Origin: an uncultured Alphaproteobacteria bacterium
GTDB taxonomy: Bacteria; Pseudomonadota; Alphaproteobacteria; RF32; CAG-239
Length of the DNA: 41,268 nucleotides
Assembly: GCA_944391465.1 (NCBI GenBank)
Contig: CALXTS010000016.1
Location: 1 to 41,268 of the forward strand
Direction: 5' to 3'
Below are positions 25,454-35,006 of this stretch, in pieces. Position 1 is the first letter of the stretch, and each line of letters begins with the position of its first letter. Position numbers and translations under genes: made by a program. The notes below the pieces were generated by a model. The model did no database searches. It was not told where the DNA came from and saw only the letters and a program-made list of their open reading frames with translations.

Positions 25454-27340
25454 ATGATAACAAAAATAAGAAATTTTCAGGACTCTTGGTTTGTTAAAGG
25501 AATTTTGATTTTAACCGCTTTGAGTTTTATGTCCCTTTTCGGCGTCTCCGGTTATTTGGGCAGTGCCGGAAAAAATCAGGCTATCATTAAGGTTGATGAT
25601 GTTGTCATCTACCAAGATGAAATCAATGAACAATATAATCATGAAGTGCAGATGGCTAAAAATCTTTTCGGTGATAATTTAGAAATTACCGATAATATGA
25701 AGGTTTCTATCCTGCAAGGTATTGTTCAGAAAGATTTAGTTAATGCCGTTATTAATAAAACGGCTGATGATTTGGGTGTTAATATAAGTGACGAATTGGT
25801 TAAAAAAATCATTTATTCTCAAAATGAATTCCTTGATGCTGACGGAAAATTCAGTATAGAAAAATTACGCCGCTTGCTCGCCGCTTCCGGTTGGACGGAA
25901 CAACGTTATATTGATACCCTGCGTCAAGATATCAAAAAGCAGCATTTGGTTCAAAATCCGGTTAGTGATATCAATATCCCTAAATTTATGAATCCTTATG
26001 TCGCTCAATTGGAAAACCAAAAGAAAGTTTTCAAATATATTGAAATTAATCCTGAAAAATTAAAAATCGATCGCAAAATTTCAAAAGAAGAACTTGAACA
26101 GTATTATCAAGATTTTTCGGGTTCTTTCATGCATCCTGAAAGCAGAGATGTTTCCGTTGTTGATTTGTCTTTAGATAAATTAACCTCCGGTTTTGTTCCG
26201 TCTGATGAAGAAATTCAGTCTTATTACAATGAAAATCAAGAACAATATGTTATTCCGGAGAAGAGAAACATTTTGCAGATGGTCTTTGATAATGAAAATG
26301 ACGCAACTAATGCCATGGTTCAACTCAATGACGGCAAAGACTTTTATGCAGTTGCTCAAGAATTGGCAAATCAAGACAAAGCTGAAACCGAGCTTAATGA
26401 TGTTTCTCAGGATATGTTGATTGAAGATATGAGTGAGCCCGTCTTTAGTCTTGATCTCGGGGAAGTTGCCGGTCCTATTCAATCTGAAATGGGATGGCAT
26501 ATCATGAAAGTTGTTAAAATTACACCTAAAAAGGAAACTAAACTTTCTGATGCCAAAGAAAAAATTATTGAGGCTATTCGTAAAGAAAAAGCCTACGATG
26601 AGGCATATAAAGTTATTGCCGATATTGAGGATAGCATTGCCGCCGGCTCTACTTTGGAAGACTTAGCGTCTAAGTATAAAGTTAAGATTTCTCAGATTAA
26701 GTCTTTAACAGATGACGGAAAAGCAAAAATTGTTCCTTCCGGATTAGGAAAACTTCTTCGTGACGGCGATTTTGTTGAAACGGCTTTTTCTTATAATACC
26801 GATGAAATCAGTCAAGTCTTGGAGGGCGAAGATAGCTTTTCTATTATCCGAGTTGATGATATTATTGAAGCTCATCCAAAGTCAATTCAAGAAGTTAAAC
26901 CTGAAATTGAAAAAATGTGGGCGGACAATGAAAGAGAAGCGATTGCTCAAGAATTAGTCAATGATGTTACTCATGATTTGGAAAACGGAGACAAAATTGA
27001 TGAAATAGCTCCTCGTTTTGGTCTTGCTGTTAAAACATCAAAGCCTCTAAAACGCACGGAAAGTTTTGCCGGCCTTAGTACCTTACAGATGGAAGAAGTC
27101 TTTCAAGAGGATTTAGGCTCTGCCAAAGTTATCCGTAATGATGACATTCAACTTCTTATCGTCCCTTCCAAAGTTATTAAAGCTGAGGTAAATATTTCTG
27201 ATGATGAGATGGAGGTATTACGCTCAAAAATTAAAGCTGATATCAGTCAAGATAATGCCAATACGCTCATTAATGCTTACGGAAATAATTATGATGTAAG
27301 AGTTAAATATAAGTATTTAGGTTTAACGGATCAGCAATAA
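25454..27340 (+). CDS. ppiD: Membrane-anchored periplasmic peptidyl-prolyl isomerase/chaperone, PpiD type
   Basis: PpiD sits at the inner-membrane SecYEG exit and helps exported proteins fold. An N-terminal anchor (about residues 13-34, GILILTALSFMSLFGVSGYL) is followed by a SurA-like chaperone domain (IIKVDDVVIYQDEINEQYNH, a helical segment with DADGKFS). A parvulin domain lies near residues 270-360 (EKRNILQMVF, DFYAVAQELA, GPIQSEMGWHIMKVVKI). Length 628 fits the family. The AGGA site supports the ATG. It diverges from tpiA and ends in a strong terminator. Confidence 0.92.
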   Translation: MITKIRNFQDSWFVKGILILTALSFMSLFGVSGYLGSAGKNQAIIKVDDVVIYQDEINEQYNHEVQMAKNLFGDNLEITDNMKVSILQGIVQKDLVNAVINKTADDLGVNISDELVKKIIYSQNEFLDADGKFSIEKLRRLLAASGWTEQRYIDTLRQDIKKQHLVQNPVSDINIPKFMNPYVAQLENQKKVFKYIEINPEKLKIDRKISKEELEQYYQDFSGSFMHPESRDVSVVDLSLDKLTSGFVPSDEEIQSYYNENQEQYVIPEKRNILQMVFDNENDATNAMVQLNDGKDFYAVAQELANQDKAETELNDVSQDMLIEDMSEPVFSLDLGEVAGPIQSEMGWHIMKVVKITPKKETKLSDAKEKIIEAIRKEKAYDEAYKVIADIEDSIAAGSTLEDLASKYKVKISQIKSLTDDGKAKIVPSGLGKLLRDGDFVETAFSYNTDEISQVLEGEDSFSIIRVDDIIEAHPKSIQEVKPEIEKMWADNEREAIAQELVNDVTHDLENGDKIDEIAPRFGLAVKTSKPLKRTESFAGLSTLQMEEVFQEDLGSAKVIRNDDIQLLIVPSKVIKAEVNISDDEMEVLRSKIKADISQDNANTLINAYGNNYDVRVKYKYLGLTDQQ

Positions 27341-27354
27341 TTGAGTCGTTCCAT

Positions 27355-27388
27355 AAAAAACACCCTTGAATTTTCAGGGGTGTTTTTT
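27355..27388 (+). terminator. Rho-independent terminator after ppiD
   Basis: ACACCC (27360-27365) pairs with GGGTGT (27378-27383), with an inner TTGAA/TTCAG extension. An A run precedes and seven T residues follow. It starts about 15 bases after the ppiD stop. Confidence 0.85.
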
Positions 27389-27544
27389 TGTTTATTCATA
27401 TAACATTTTTTGTCCTCAGCAGAAAAGTTTTTGTTGTTTTGTTTACAAAAATTGATATATTAAAGCTGAAGCATATTGCAAAATATTTTTCCACGCCACC
27501 TTTTACGGATGTATTTTGCTTTATGCTTTTTTTTATGAAAATAT

Positions 27545-27573
27545 TTGACACAATAGCCAAAATCTGCTATTAT
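27545..27573 (+). promoter_or_regulatory. Strong sigma-70-type promoter for the 652-aa membrane protein
   Basis: A perfect TTGACA (27545-27550) and TATTAT (27568-27573) are spaced by 17 bases. The predicted start near 27580 gives a leader of about 30 bases to the TTG at 27609, or about 95 bases to the ATG at 27675. Confidence 0.6.
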
Positions 27574-27608
27574 TTTTTGTTATATGAGAGTTAAATATTT
27601 ATAAATTA

Positions 27609-29567
27609 TTGTATAACCCGAGGAAGGCTTGGAATCCGCGCGCCTCATTAAATAAAGACGAAAGTAAAATAATTATGGGAACTTATGTTCTGGTTTCGCT
27701 AGCTTTGACAAGTATCTTTGCTACAATTTGCGGCTTAAAAATTTGTTTCTTAATGAATGAAACAAAAAAAGAAATCCAAAAAACAGAAGATAAACTGAAT
27801 CAATACAATAACGATTGGGTTCAAGAGAGACTTGTTGAGCTAAATAAAAAGCTCAAAAAACAAATGAAAAGCCGCCTGTGGTATTTATTGGCATGGTGTC
27901 TTTTCATTTTCGGTTTGACTTACTTCATAAATTGGAGTGTCTTACCGGCAATCGATTTTAGTCGCCCGGGATTTTACTGGGAACTTTTGCTCGTTTTAGC
28001 ATTCACGTTGTTGGCTTTTCAGTTTGATGATGAGTGTGACTACAAGTGGAGTTGGAAAGCATGGTACCCGCTTCTGTGCGCCGGATTTTTGATGGTCTTG
28101 ACATCTTTTGTTTTCGGACATTGGATGCAAGAAAGTAAACATCAGTCTTTGCTAGATATGAATAATGATGATATTGCGATGATTGTATCAAAAGATACTG
28201 TCCATCTGAATCAGGATTCATTATTCAGCGAAAGTATTTCACCGGTTTCTTTAGAGAAAATGCGTGTGGTTAGTGACTCTGTTGCTCGCATGCTGGCAGA
28301 AACCCTAATGGGTCAGATAACTGCATTCGGTTCTCAATATGAAATCGGAGAATTATCTTTGCAATCTATCTCCGGAAGTTTTAACATTACCGATGGGCTC
28401 GGAAAAAAATATCATTTATCTTTTGATAATGATTTTATATACGTAGCACCATTAGAATTCCGCAGTTTTTGGAAATGGAGAGAGACTAAAGGAGTTTCAC
28501 ACGCTTACATTATCGTGAGCGCAACAAACGAAAACATTTATCATCTGGTAACAGAGGTAAATGGCCAGCCGATTGAGATAAAATATTTAAATTCGGCTTG
28601 CTTTAGTAAAAATCTTCGCCGTTATCTGCGCAATTCCGGATTTATGGGAAAAATTTCCGATACCGGCATTCAAATTGACGGAAACGGAAGACCTTATAAT
28701 ATCTTCGCAAAGATTGAAAACCAAATAGGTTGGTGCGGAGATAAGGTCGTTGGCAGCTTGGTGGTTGATGTCCAAGACGGTGAAATTAAAGAGTATTCTC
28801 TAGCAGACACCCCTAATTTCATTGATATAGTGCAGCCTGAAAGTTTATTGCGTAAAAATATCTACAAACATTATGACCTTATCCATGGTTTTTGGAATTG
28901 GTCTGACAAAGATATTTTGCGTCCGGCAGACAAACTCCAAGTTGTGTATGGCGATAATACATGTTGCTATTATACGGGATTAAGTTCTACCGGAAACGAT
29001 CAATCTACTTCCGGATTTGTACTTAGCGATGCCAAAACCGGTGTTACGACATTTTATAAAATGTCAGGCATCAATGAAAGCCGTGCAGAAAGCGCAATTG
29101 ATGCGCATGAATGGACTGCAAAGTACCCCAGCTATATGGTGGGCAGTGCTGTTATGTATAATATCAGCGGTTTGCAGACATATTATGCGCCGATTATCAG
29201 TGGCAATAAGATTGTCGGACATGGTTTTTGTTATGCAAAAAATGTGAATGTCGTCGGAGCCGGCAAAACAAAGGAAGAGGCTTTTGCTGCCTATATGCGG
29301 GCTTATCACTTGAGCCAGCAAAACCAATCTCTTCCTTCCGATGCTCAGAACATGGAAGGTCAAATTTTGACAATCAAAAAAATGCGCCAAGAAGGTAGCA
29401 GATATAATTTCTTATTTGAGGAGTATGAAGGAAAAACCTTTTATACTTTCTCGGAAATTACGCCTGATGTTCGCTGGATTGATGCTTCAACCAAAAAGGT
29501 TGTGGTTGATTTTAGAATGAGCGATGACAAGCTTATTCCAATAAAAAATATCACCGCTGTCAAATAA
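27609..29567 (+). CDS. Large conserved-looking membrane protein of unknown function, 652 aa
   Basis: Four hydrophobic spans lie in the first 180 residues (near 25-45, 92-112, 124-141 and 152-170), with a Lys/Gln-rich coiled segment between the first two. About 470 residues then follow, probably outside the membrane, with no catalytic motif I recognise. Segments such as NENIYHLVTEVNGQPIEI, LVVDVQDGEIKEYSL and GFVLSDAKTGVTTFY remind me of a family of uncharacterised membrane proteins in Firmicutes and Bacteroidetes, but this is memory only. The start is uncertain: a TTG at 27609, or the ATG at 27675 with a weak GAAAG site. GC-richer codons between them favour translation of that part. It has its own promoter and terminator. 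Confidence 0.75.
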   Translation: MYNPRKAWNPRASLNKDESKIIMGTYVLVSLALTSIFATICGLKICFLMNETKKEIQKTEDKLNQYNNDWVQERLVELNKKLKKQMKSRLWYLLAWCLFIFGLTYFINWSVLPAIDFSRPGFYWELLLVLAFTLLAFQFDDECDYKWSWKAWYPLLCAGFLMVLTSFVFGHWMQESKHQSLLDMNNDDIAMIVSKDTVHLNQDSLFSESISPVSLEKMRVVSDSVARMLAETLMGQITAFGSQYEIGELSLQSISGSFNITDGLGKKYHLSFDNDFIYVAPLEFRSFWKWRETKGVSHAYIIVSATNENIYHLVTEVNGQPIEIKYLNSACFSKNLRRYLRNSGFMGKISDTGIQIDGNGRPYNIFAKIENQIGWCGDKVVGSLVVDVQDGEIKEYSLADTPNFIDIVQPESLLRKNIYKHYDLIHGFWNWSDKDILRPADKLQVVYGDNTCCYYTGLSSTGNDQSTSGFVLSDAKTGVTTFYKMSGINESRAESAIDAHEWTAKYPSYMVGSAVMYNISGLQTYYAPIISGNKIVGHGFCYAKNVNVVGAGKTKEEAFAAYMRAYHLSQQNQSLPSDAQNMEGQILTIKKMRQEGSRYNFLFEEYEGKTFYTFSEITPDVRWIDASTKKVVVDFRMSDDKLIPIKNITAVK

Positions 29568-29584
29568 GACCTTTAAACCTATAA

Positions 29585-29616
29585 AAAAAAGCCGTGATTT
29601 ATTTCACGGCTTTTTT
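29585..29616 (+). terminator. Bidirectional terminator between the 652-aa and 196-aa genes
   Basis: GCCGTGA (29591-29597) pairs with TCACGGC (29604-29610), with an A run to the left and a T run to the right. It serves the convergent genes on both sides. Confidence 0.85.
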
Positions 29617-29632
29617 GTTTCCATCCTTTTTA

Positions 29633-30223
29633 CTATTCAATACAGCAGTCAACAGCTTTTCGTACAAAGGCTTTCATTTTTGCCAAAGCTCCTTGCGGTT
29701 CTTCTGCTTTTAGCGTTTCAGTCTTTTTAGGTGATGTTGATACAGCCGCTTCAACTTTTGCCGATAGTTTTTTGATATCTTCCGTTTTATCTTCTATCCA
29801 TTTGACATCATCAACATTCAGCATATTCATATTAAGCCCCCAAAACAGGCAGTACAACTCATATGCCTGATTAAACAGTTTGTAAGCCTCTTCTTTATGA
29901 CCTAATGATTGCTGTTTAGTCCCTACTTCCATTAATCTCATTGATGAAGCCAGCAAATGTTTTGATATGCACCATACCTCTCCTTCATAGGCCGGAATAA
30001 CCTTTTGCATTAATGTTTTGCGTAATTCCCTTATCTCTTCTATTAAATCATAAAAAGAGTTCTTTCCGGTCTTGGCTCCCGAAAAAACCAAATGCTCCTC
30101 TATACTTATCAGATTCATTATCGCTATTGTTAAATCTTGATCCGATGATAAATCTTTGGGATTTACCTTCTTGGCGGAATCTATCCTTTCCACAAACTCT
30201 TTTACGTCTTTGGCTTTCTTCAT
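29633..30223 (-). CDS. Hypothetical protein, 196 aa, all-helical
   Basis: I do not recognise this protein. It has no signal peptide or membrane span and looks largely helical: DLTIAIMNLISIEEHLVFSG, LIEEIRELRKTLMQKVIP, and a repeat-like KEEAYKLFNQAYELYCLF that could be a TPR-like hairpin. The tail carries two adjacent cysteines (VDCCIE). GGAGGGAAG precedes the ATG. It lies 12 bases after the 182-aa membrane gene, third in the run that begins with sulP. The strong coupling suggests a cytoplasmic partner, but no role can be assigned. Confidence 0.75.
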   Translation of the reverse strand: MKKAKDVKEFVERIDSAKKVNPKDLSSDQDLTIAIMNLISIEEHLVFSGAKTGKNSFYDLIEEIRELRKTLMQKVIPAYEGEVWCISKHLLASSMRLMEVGTKQQSLGHKEEAYKLFNQAYELYCLFWGLNMNMLNVDDVKWIEDKTEDIKKLSAKVEAAVSTSPKKTETLKAEEPQGALAKMKAFVRKAVDCCIE

Positions 30224-30235
30224 CTCTTCCCTCCA

Positions 30236-30784
30236 TTAAAAACTATATAACTCTGCACCTGAGGCAATATCTGAAACTTTTTGGCACAGCGGAAAATAAT
30301 AAAACCACAGGCTAACAAGACTCAGTGCAGCGACCGGAACAACAACTTTTTCAAACGGAAAATGGGCATGTCCGCCGTTCTTAGCCTTCATCCATTGGTA
30401 GAAAACAGAGGAATAAATTAAAACCAGTGCTCCGATTATACTGCTAAATAAAAACGGATCTAAATAAAAAATTAAAATTGCAATCGGCTCGTATTTTATT
30501 TGAGATATATAAACAAAACCAATAGAGCCTACAGAAAGTGCCATAAGCAGTAAATTTCTTCCTTTAAAATTCCAGCCTTTTTTATCAAACCACAATATGA
30601 ACCAATATCCAAGCAAAGCTAAGAATGCACCGCCCCACACGCCGACAACACTATCATCAACGCCGAGATTACGGGCTATTTCCAATGATGCGCCAACCGC
30701 TATCGTACAAACGGCGCAGGCCGGATTGGCAAAGGCTTCCGTTGTTAAGGCCAGTAATAACAACAATCCTATAAAAATACTCAT
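30236..30784 (-). CDS. Conserved membrane protein with an N-terminal CxxC motif, 182 aa
   Basis: A signal-like segment (FIGLLLLLALTTEAFA) is followed by NPACAVCTIAVGASLEIA, then GVDDSVVGVWGGAFLALL. I remember this CxxCT(I/V)AVG...GVDD...(G/W) pattern from small uncharacterised membrane proteins in diverse bacteria and archaea. Four to five further spans follow, ending in a short cysteine-containing tail (PLCQKVSD). The paired cysteines just outside the membrane suggest metal or redox chemistry, which is inference. It lies about 100 bases after sulP and 12 bases before the 196-aa gene. Confidence 0.75.
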   Translation of the reverse strand: MSIFIGLLLLLALTTEAFANPACAVCTIAVGASLEIARNLGVDDSVVGVWGGAFLALLGYWFILWFDKKGWNFKGRNLLLMALSVGSIGFVYISQIKYEPIAILIFYLDPFLFSSIIGALVLIYSSVFYQWMKAKNGGHAHFPFEKVVVPVAALSLVSLWFYYFPLCQKVSDIASGAELYSF

Positions 30785-30812
30785 TTTTTATTCCTCACAT
30801 AAATTTAACAGC

Positions 30813-30842
30813 CGCAGAACACCTTTGCGGTGTCTCTCTGCG
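30813..30842 (-). other. Intergenic hairpin between sulP and the CxxC membrane gene
   Basis: CGCAGA-ACACC (30813-30823) pairs with GGTGT...TCTGCG (30829-30842), 11 base pairs with a three-base bulge. There is no T tail on either strand, so it is more likely an mRNA stabiliser or attenuating structure than a terminator. Confidence 0.45.
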
Positions 30843-30884
30843 ACTATTAAAGGCTATTTAAGGTTTAAAATCAACCTCTTTATA

Positions 30885-32633
30885 TTACTTATTATTTTTA
30901 TTCTTTTTTTCATCATCTTCCATACGTTTATCTCTGTCATTTTTTAGATAACGACGTGTCATCTTTAATGCATTTTCAAAGGTTGAAGCCGTTGATATCG
31001 TATGATAATCTATCCCCTCCTTCAAGAAAGCATCATGTAATACACGACGAGGTTGTTTCTTAACGTTTGAGAAGATGATTTTAGTGTTAAACTTCTGAAG
31101 TTTCTTTACAAATTCTACGATGATGTTTGCTCCGCTGGCATCGACTACCGGAACATACCCCATTCTTAATATAAGTACTTTCGGTTGAGCTGTGATTTTT
31201 TTGAAAAAACTTGAAACTTGTGAAGCTCCTCCAAAAAATAACGGGCCGGAGAAACGTAAGGACATAACGCCTTGATTGTGCAGAACTTCTGCCAACTCTC
31301 GTCCGCCGCTAACTTCTTCAATTGTTTCTTCATCGTTTTCAATTTCTATCTCTTTACTCATGCGGTGCATAAATATTATGCTCGCAAGTATAAACCCAAC
31401 AGAGATAGCCGTATTTAAATCAACTAAAACTGTTAAAAGCAGTGTGACTAATAATGTCCATCTATCTCCTCTCGGTCCTTTTATTAATTTATATATTTTT
31501 TCAAGATTTAGCATGTTCCATCCAATAAGGATTAAAACCGCCGATAAACATGCTAACGGGATGTATTTGGCGGCCGGGGACAATAAAAGCATAAACAATA
31601 ACAAAAACACTGATTGCATAATACCGGACATCGGAGAATAGGCCTTTGATTTGAAATTTGTTGCCGTTCGTGCAATTGCTCCGGTTGCCGGAACCCCCAT
31701 AAACGCAACACTGGCAATATTGGCTATTCCCTCACCGATTAATTCGGCGTTAGAATTGTGATTATCACCACTCATTCCATCCACCACCGTCGCACTCAGC
31801 AAGGACTCTATACTTGCTAAAAATGCTATAGTTAAACCGCTCGGCATTACTTTTAGGGCTAATTGTAAATTAAACTCCGGAAAATGCGGTGCCGGTAAGA
31901 AATGAGGAACTCCTCCAAATTTGTTACCAATTGTATCGATGCTTAATCCGCAAACGGCTACAAGCAAAGTTGCTCCAACCACGCTTACCAAATAAGCCGG
32001 AAGTTTCGGCGTGCGCATTTTCACATAAAAGATTGCCATAAACGAAAACATACTTACAATTACAGATGTCATGCTTAATTTATCAAGATTTTGCAGATAT
32101 ATTTTCCATTTCGGTAAAAATTCAGCCGGAACATTTTCGATTTGCAAACCCAATAAATCTTTTATTTGCGTTGATATCAGCAACAAGCCTATTCCTGCTG
32201 TAAAGCCAACCACTACCGGATACGGAATATATTTTATATATGCTCCTAATCTTAGCAAACCGGCGATAATCATCACAATTCCCGCGATAATCATCGTCAT
32301 TGCTAACCCCTCATATCCGTATTGCTGCATAACGCTATATATAATTACCACAAATGCGCCTGTAGGTCCTCCGATTTGATAACGGCACCCACCAAGCAAT
32401 GCAATGAAAAATCCGGCGACGATTGCCGTATATAATCCTTGTGCCGGTGTTACGCCTGATGCAATCGCCAAAGCCATTGCCAAAGGAATTGAAACAACGG
32501 CAACCGTCATTCCCGCAATGCTGTCTCTTTTGAAATGTTCCAGAGTGTATTTTCTTTTGCGCAAAACTTCTATTAATTTTGGTGTGAAGTTTGCATCGTA
32601 AAATGAAATTAATTTCTTTAATAAGGCTGACAT
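30885..32633 (-). CDS. SulP-family anion transporter with STAS domain
   Basis: SulP (SLC26-like) proteins carry sulfate, bicarbonate or other anions across the inner membrane. About residues 30-440 form the multi-span transport domain (AGMTVAVVSIPLAMALAIASG, GLYTAIVAGFFIALLGG, QIGGPTGAFVVI). A cytoplasmic STAS domain follows near 465-560 (LRFSGPLFFGGASQ, VPVVDASGA). The ATG at 32633 has AAGAAGAG upstream and gives 582 residues; a longer frame adds 30 poorly supported residues. The C-terminus is very lysine-rich (MEDDEKKNKNNK). Two genes of unknown function follow in the same direction. The anion cannot be told; bicarbonate or sulfate are the common choices. Confidence 0.9.
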   Translation of the reverse strand: MSALLKKLISFYDANFTPKLIEVLRKRKYTLEHFKRDSIAGMTVAVVSIPLAMALAIASGVTPAQGLYTAIVAGFFIALLGGCRYQIGGPTGAFVVIIYSVMQQYGYEGLAMTMIIAGIVMIIAGLLRLGAYIKYIPYPVVVGFTAGIGLLLISTQIKDLLGLQIENVPAEFLPKWKIYLQNLDKLSMTSVIVSMFSFMAIFYVKMRTPKLPAYLVSVVGATLLVAVCGLSIDTIGNKFGGVPHFLPAPHFPEFNLQLALKVMPSGLTIAFLASIESLLSATVVDGMSGDNHNSNAELIGEGIANIASVAFMGVPATGAIARTATNFKSKAYSPMSGIMQSVFLLLFMLLLSPAAKYIPLACLSAVLILIGWNMLNLEKIYKLIKGPRGDRWTLLVTLLLTVLVDLNTAISVGFILASIIFMHRMSKEIEIENDEETIEEVSGGRELAEVLHNQGVMSLRFSGPLFFGGASQVSSFFKKITAQPKVLILRMGYVPVVDASGANIIVEFVKKLQKFNTKIIFSNVKKQPRRVLHDAFLKEGIDYHTISTASTFENALKMTRRYLKNDRDKRMEDDEKKNKNNK

Positions 32634-32769
32634 TTTCTCTTCTTTCTTTTTTCTTTTAATTTTACCGGAGATAACAAATACAACTCTTAATTTTGCTGTC
32701 AATAATTTCAGGTAAAATTGCACCGATTTTTTATTATTGTAAAAAATTTATTTTTATCTTCAAAATCAG

Positions 32770-32798
32770 TTGTCAGTTTTCTGAAAAAGCTGTATATT
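32770..32798 (+). promoter_or_regulatory. Sigma-70-type promoter for the 32827 gene
   Basis: TTGTCA (32770-32775) and TATATT (32793-32798) are spaced by 17 bases. Transcription would start near 32805, about 22 bases before the ATG. Confidence 0.55.
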
Positions 32799-32826
32799 TA
32801 TATTGCAAATATAAAACTCATAAATT

Positions 32827-33636
32827 ATGAAACAAAATTATTTTTTGATTGCGGTCGGTATTGTCGTAGCAATCTTTTGGGTTATAACTGAAAATTTCTT
32901 TTTTGAGGCTTCTGAACCCCAATCAATCCCCTCTTCTAAAAATATTTTCATACAACCGGTTGAAGAAGTCGCTAAGGTTGAAAGTGTTGAAGAAATCAAT
33001 ACCTACAAACCTTCCGAAACTTCCGTCTGGGATATTGTTGAAGAATATATTGATGCCCCGAAAGAATTGGCCAAATGGTGTGATGAAACTGCTTGTAGCT
33101 CTGTTTTAGATGATGTTGATTCTTCTTATATTCAAACATTATCCGAAATCAGAAAAGAAAGTTTTGAATTACGTCGTAAAGCTATGAAGACATCTCGAAG
33201 AGGATATGCTTATATAAAGCATAGCTGGGGAAAGTCACTTAAAAAAGAAACTCAGTTAATAGGATGCGAAACGGAAAAGTTTGCAACTCTGATATTCAAA
33301 AACGGCATTGTTATCAGAGCAGACTGCAAATATTTCTTTTTTCATAAAATAACTTTAAAATTTGTTCCGAAACCTTGGAGCGAAAATAAAGTTATTGCTG
33401 TGAAATCCGTTGATGGTTATTGGCTTCCGGCAATAACTGATAAGGAAGGAAATATTACCATTCTTTCCGCTTGGGGAAAATTTGCTGACAATGAAACAAA
33501 AAAAAGCGTCTTAGGTTTTATCTTAAGACGCTTTTTTATTATTCTCTCTCAGATTAATCCAAAAAATAATTGCGCAGATATTCTTTTAAATCAGCGACAT
33601 TTACTCTGGTTTGCTCCATCGTGTCTCTATCTCTGA
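32827..33636 (+). CDS. Anchored hypothetical protein; frame runs through its own terminator
   Basis: I do not recognise this protein. A single anchor or uncleaved signal (residues 5-22, [19 protein letters not shown]) precedes an acidic linker and a domain with two cysteine pairs ([10 protein letters not shown] and IGCETEK...RADCKYF). The frame continues through the hairpin 33506-33531 and 83 bases into the opposite end of glyQS, ending at 269 residues, which is abnormal. One base fewer in the A8 run (33498-33505) would end it at a TAG inside the hairpin after about 226 residues (NETKKAS). I think the last 44 residues are an artefact of that run or unselected readthrough. There is no clear ribosome site. 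Confidence 0.6.
   Translation: MKQNYFLIAVGIVVAIFWVITENFFFEASEPQSIPSSKNIFIQPVEEVAKVESVEEINTYKPSETSVWDIVEEYIDAPKELAKWCDETACSSVLDDVDSSYIQTLSEIRKESFELRRKAMKTSRRGYAYIKHSWGKSLKKETQLIGCETEKFATLIFKNGIVIRADCKYFFFHKITLKFVPKPWSENKVIAVKSVDGYWLPAITDKEGNITILSAWGKFADNETKKSVLGFILRRFFIILSQINPKNNCADILLNQRHLLWFAPSCLYL
33498..33537 (+). terminator. Bidirectional terminator between the 32827 gene and glyQS
   Basis: GCGTCTTA (33506-33513) pairs with TAAGACGC (33524-33531), with A8 to the left and T6 to the right. It would end both convergent transcripts, although the plus-strand frame reads across it. Confidence 0.85.
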
Positions 33637-34918
33637 TTGTTACGGATTCCGGTTCTTTCTCAATTGTGTCAAAATCAACGGTAATACATAACGGAGTTCC
33701 GATTTCATCATGACGGCGATAAGCCTTACCTATATTTCCGGTATTTTCAAGCGCAACACGACCAATTCCTAATTTTAGCAGACTTTGTTTGATTTCATGA
33801 CATTTGTTCATAATCTGCTCGTTGTTCTTTTTCAGCGGAATAACGGCAACTTTTATCGGAGCCAAATGTTTTTTCAGCTTTAAGACAATTCGACTATTCC
33901 CCTCGCCTAAATCTTCCTCGGTATAGGCTTCGGTCATGACAGCCAGAACACCTCTGTCAACACCCATGGACGGCTCTATAACAAAGGGAATAACCCATTT
34001 ATTATTATCATCCATAATGCATAATTTCTGAGTTGAATCCGGATTAGGATGACAGTGAGAAGTCAAATTCATCTCTTCTTGAGCTTTGGTGTGATTCCCC
34101 AAATCATAATCCGTACGATTGGCGATTCCTTCCAATTCTTCCATACCATGAGGGAACCGATACTCAATGTCATAGCAGGCTTTGGCATAATGAGCCAAAT
34201 CTTCCTTCGGCGTTGTGTATATATTTATATTTTCTCTTTTCAGCCCTTGTTCTTCCCACCATTTAATTCTGGCTTCTTTCCAGATTTCATGCCATTTTTC
34301 ATCTTCTCCCGGCATTACAAAGTATTCCAATTCTGCCTGTTCAAACTCACGAACGCGGAAAATAAAGTTTCTCGGCGTTATTTCATTACGAAAAGATTTC
34401 CCTATTTGCGCTATACCAAACGGTAATTTTCTTGAAGTTGAATCTACAACATTTTTAAACTGTGTAAAAATAGCCTGAGCTGTTTCCGGTCTTAAATAAC
34501 CAAAAGATGAGCCATCATCAACCGGTCCTATTGAAGTTTTAAACATCAAATTAAACGGACGCGGTTCCGTTAAGTCTGTTGAGCCACAATTCGGACACTT
34601 ACCATCTTTTATATGATCTGCACGAAAACGCCCTTTACATTTACGGCAGTCTGTCATTGGGTCTGAAAAGGTATCTTCATGCCCAGAATATTGCAGAACC
34701 TTTTTATTTGTAAGAATAGCAGCGTCTAGTCCCTCAACATCATCTCGTTCATAAACCATTGAACGCCACCATGCTGCCTTAAGATTATTTTTTAATTCAA
34801 CACCTAAAGGACCATAATCATAAACTCCTTGCAAACCTCCGTAAATATCCGAATTCTGAAAAATAAAACCTCTGCGTTTGCATAATGAAACTAGTTGATC
34901 CATTGTTGTTGCTGCCAT
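33554..34918 (-). CDS. glyQS: Glycyl-tRNA synthetase, single-chain (alpha-2) type
   Basis: This class II enzyme charges tRNA-Gly. The protein is of the homodimeric, archaeal/eukaryotic/Gram-positive kind: [20 protein letters not shown] at the start, a four-cysteine zinc-ribbon-like segment (DCRKCKGRF and KCPNCGST), motif 2 [20 protein letters not shown] and motif 3 EPSMGVDRG. The anticodon domain lies at about 355-454 ([10 protein letters not shown]). Length 454 fits. Most alphaproteobacteria use separate glyQ and glyS subunits, so this copy may be laterally acquired or lineage-specific. AAGGA precedes the ATG. Confidence 0.95.
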   Translation of the reverse strand: MAATTMDQLVSLCKRRGFIFQNSDIYGGLQGVYDYGPLGVELKNNLKAAWWRSMVYERDDVEGLDAAILTNKKVLQYSGHEDTFSDPMTDCRKCKGRFRADHIKDGKCPNCGSTDLTEPRPFNLMFKTSIGPVDDGSSFGYLRPETAQAIFTQFKNVVDSTSRKLPFGIAQIGKSFRNEITPRNFIFRVREFEQAELEYFVMPGEDEKWHEIWKEARIKWWEEQGLKRENINIYTTPKEDLAHYAKACYDIEYRFPHGMEELEGIANRTDYDLGNHTKAQEEMNLTSHCHPNPDSTQKLCIMDDNNKWVIPFVIEPSMGVDRGVLAVMTEAYTEEDLGEGNSRIVLKLKKHLAPIKVAVIPLKKNNEQIMNKCHEIKQSLLKLGIGRVALENTGNIGKAYRRHDEIGTPLCITVDFDTIEKEPESVTIRDRDTMEQTRVNVADLKEYLRNYFLD

Positions 34919-35006
34919 TTTTTTATTCCTTATCCGTGTATATAAAATTTTAACCTATTATTTGTATAATGATTAATCTGAAAAAGCAAGTGGGAGATAT
35001 AAATAA

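Noticed and set aside
27388..27594. A 68-codon plus-strand frame after ppiD
   Set aside because: It begins in the tail of the ppiD terminator, has no ribosome site and overlaps the strong promoter of the next gene; its hydrophobicity follows from T-rich DNA.
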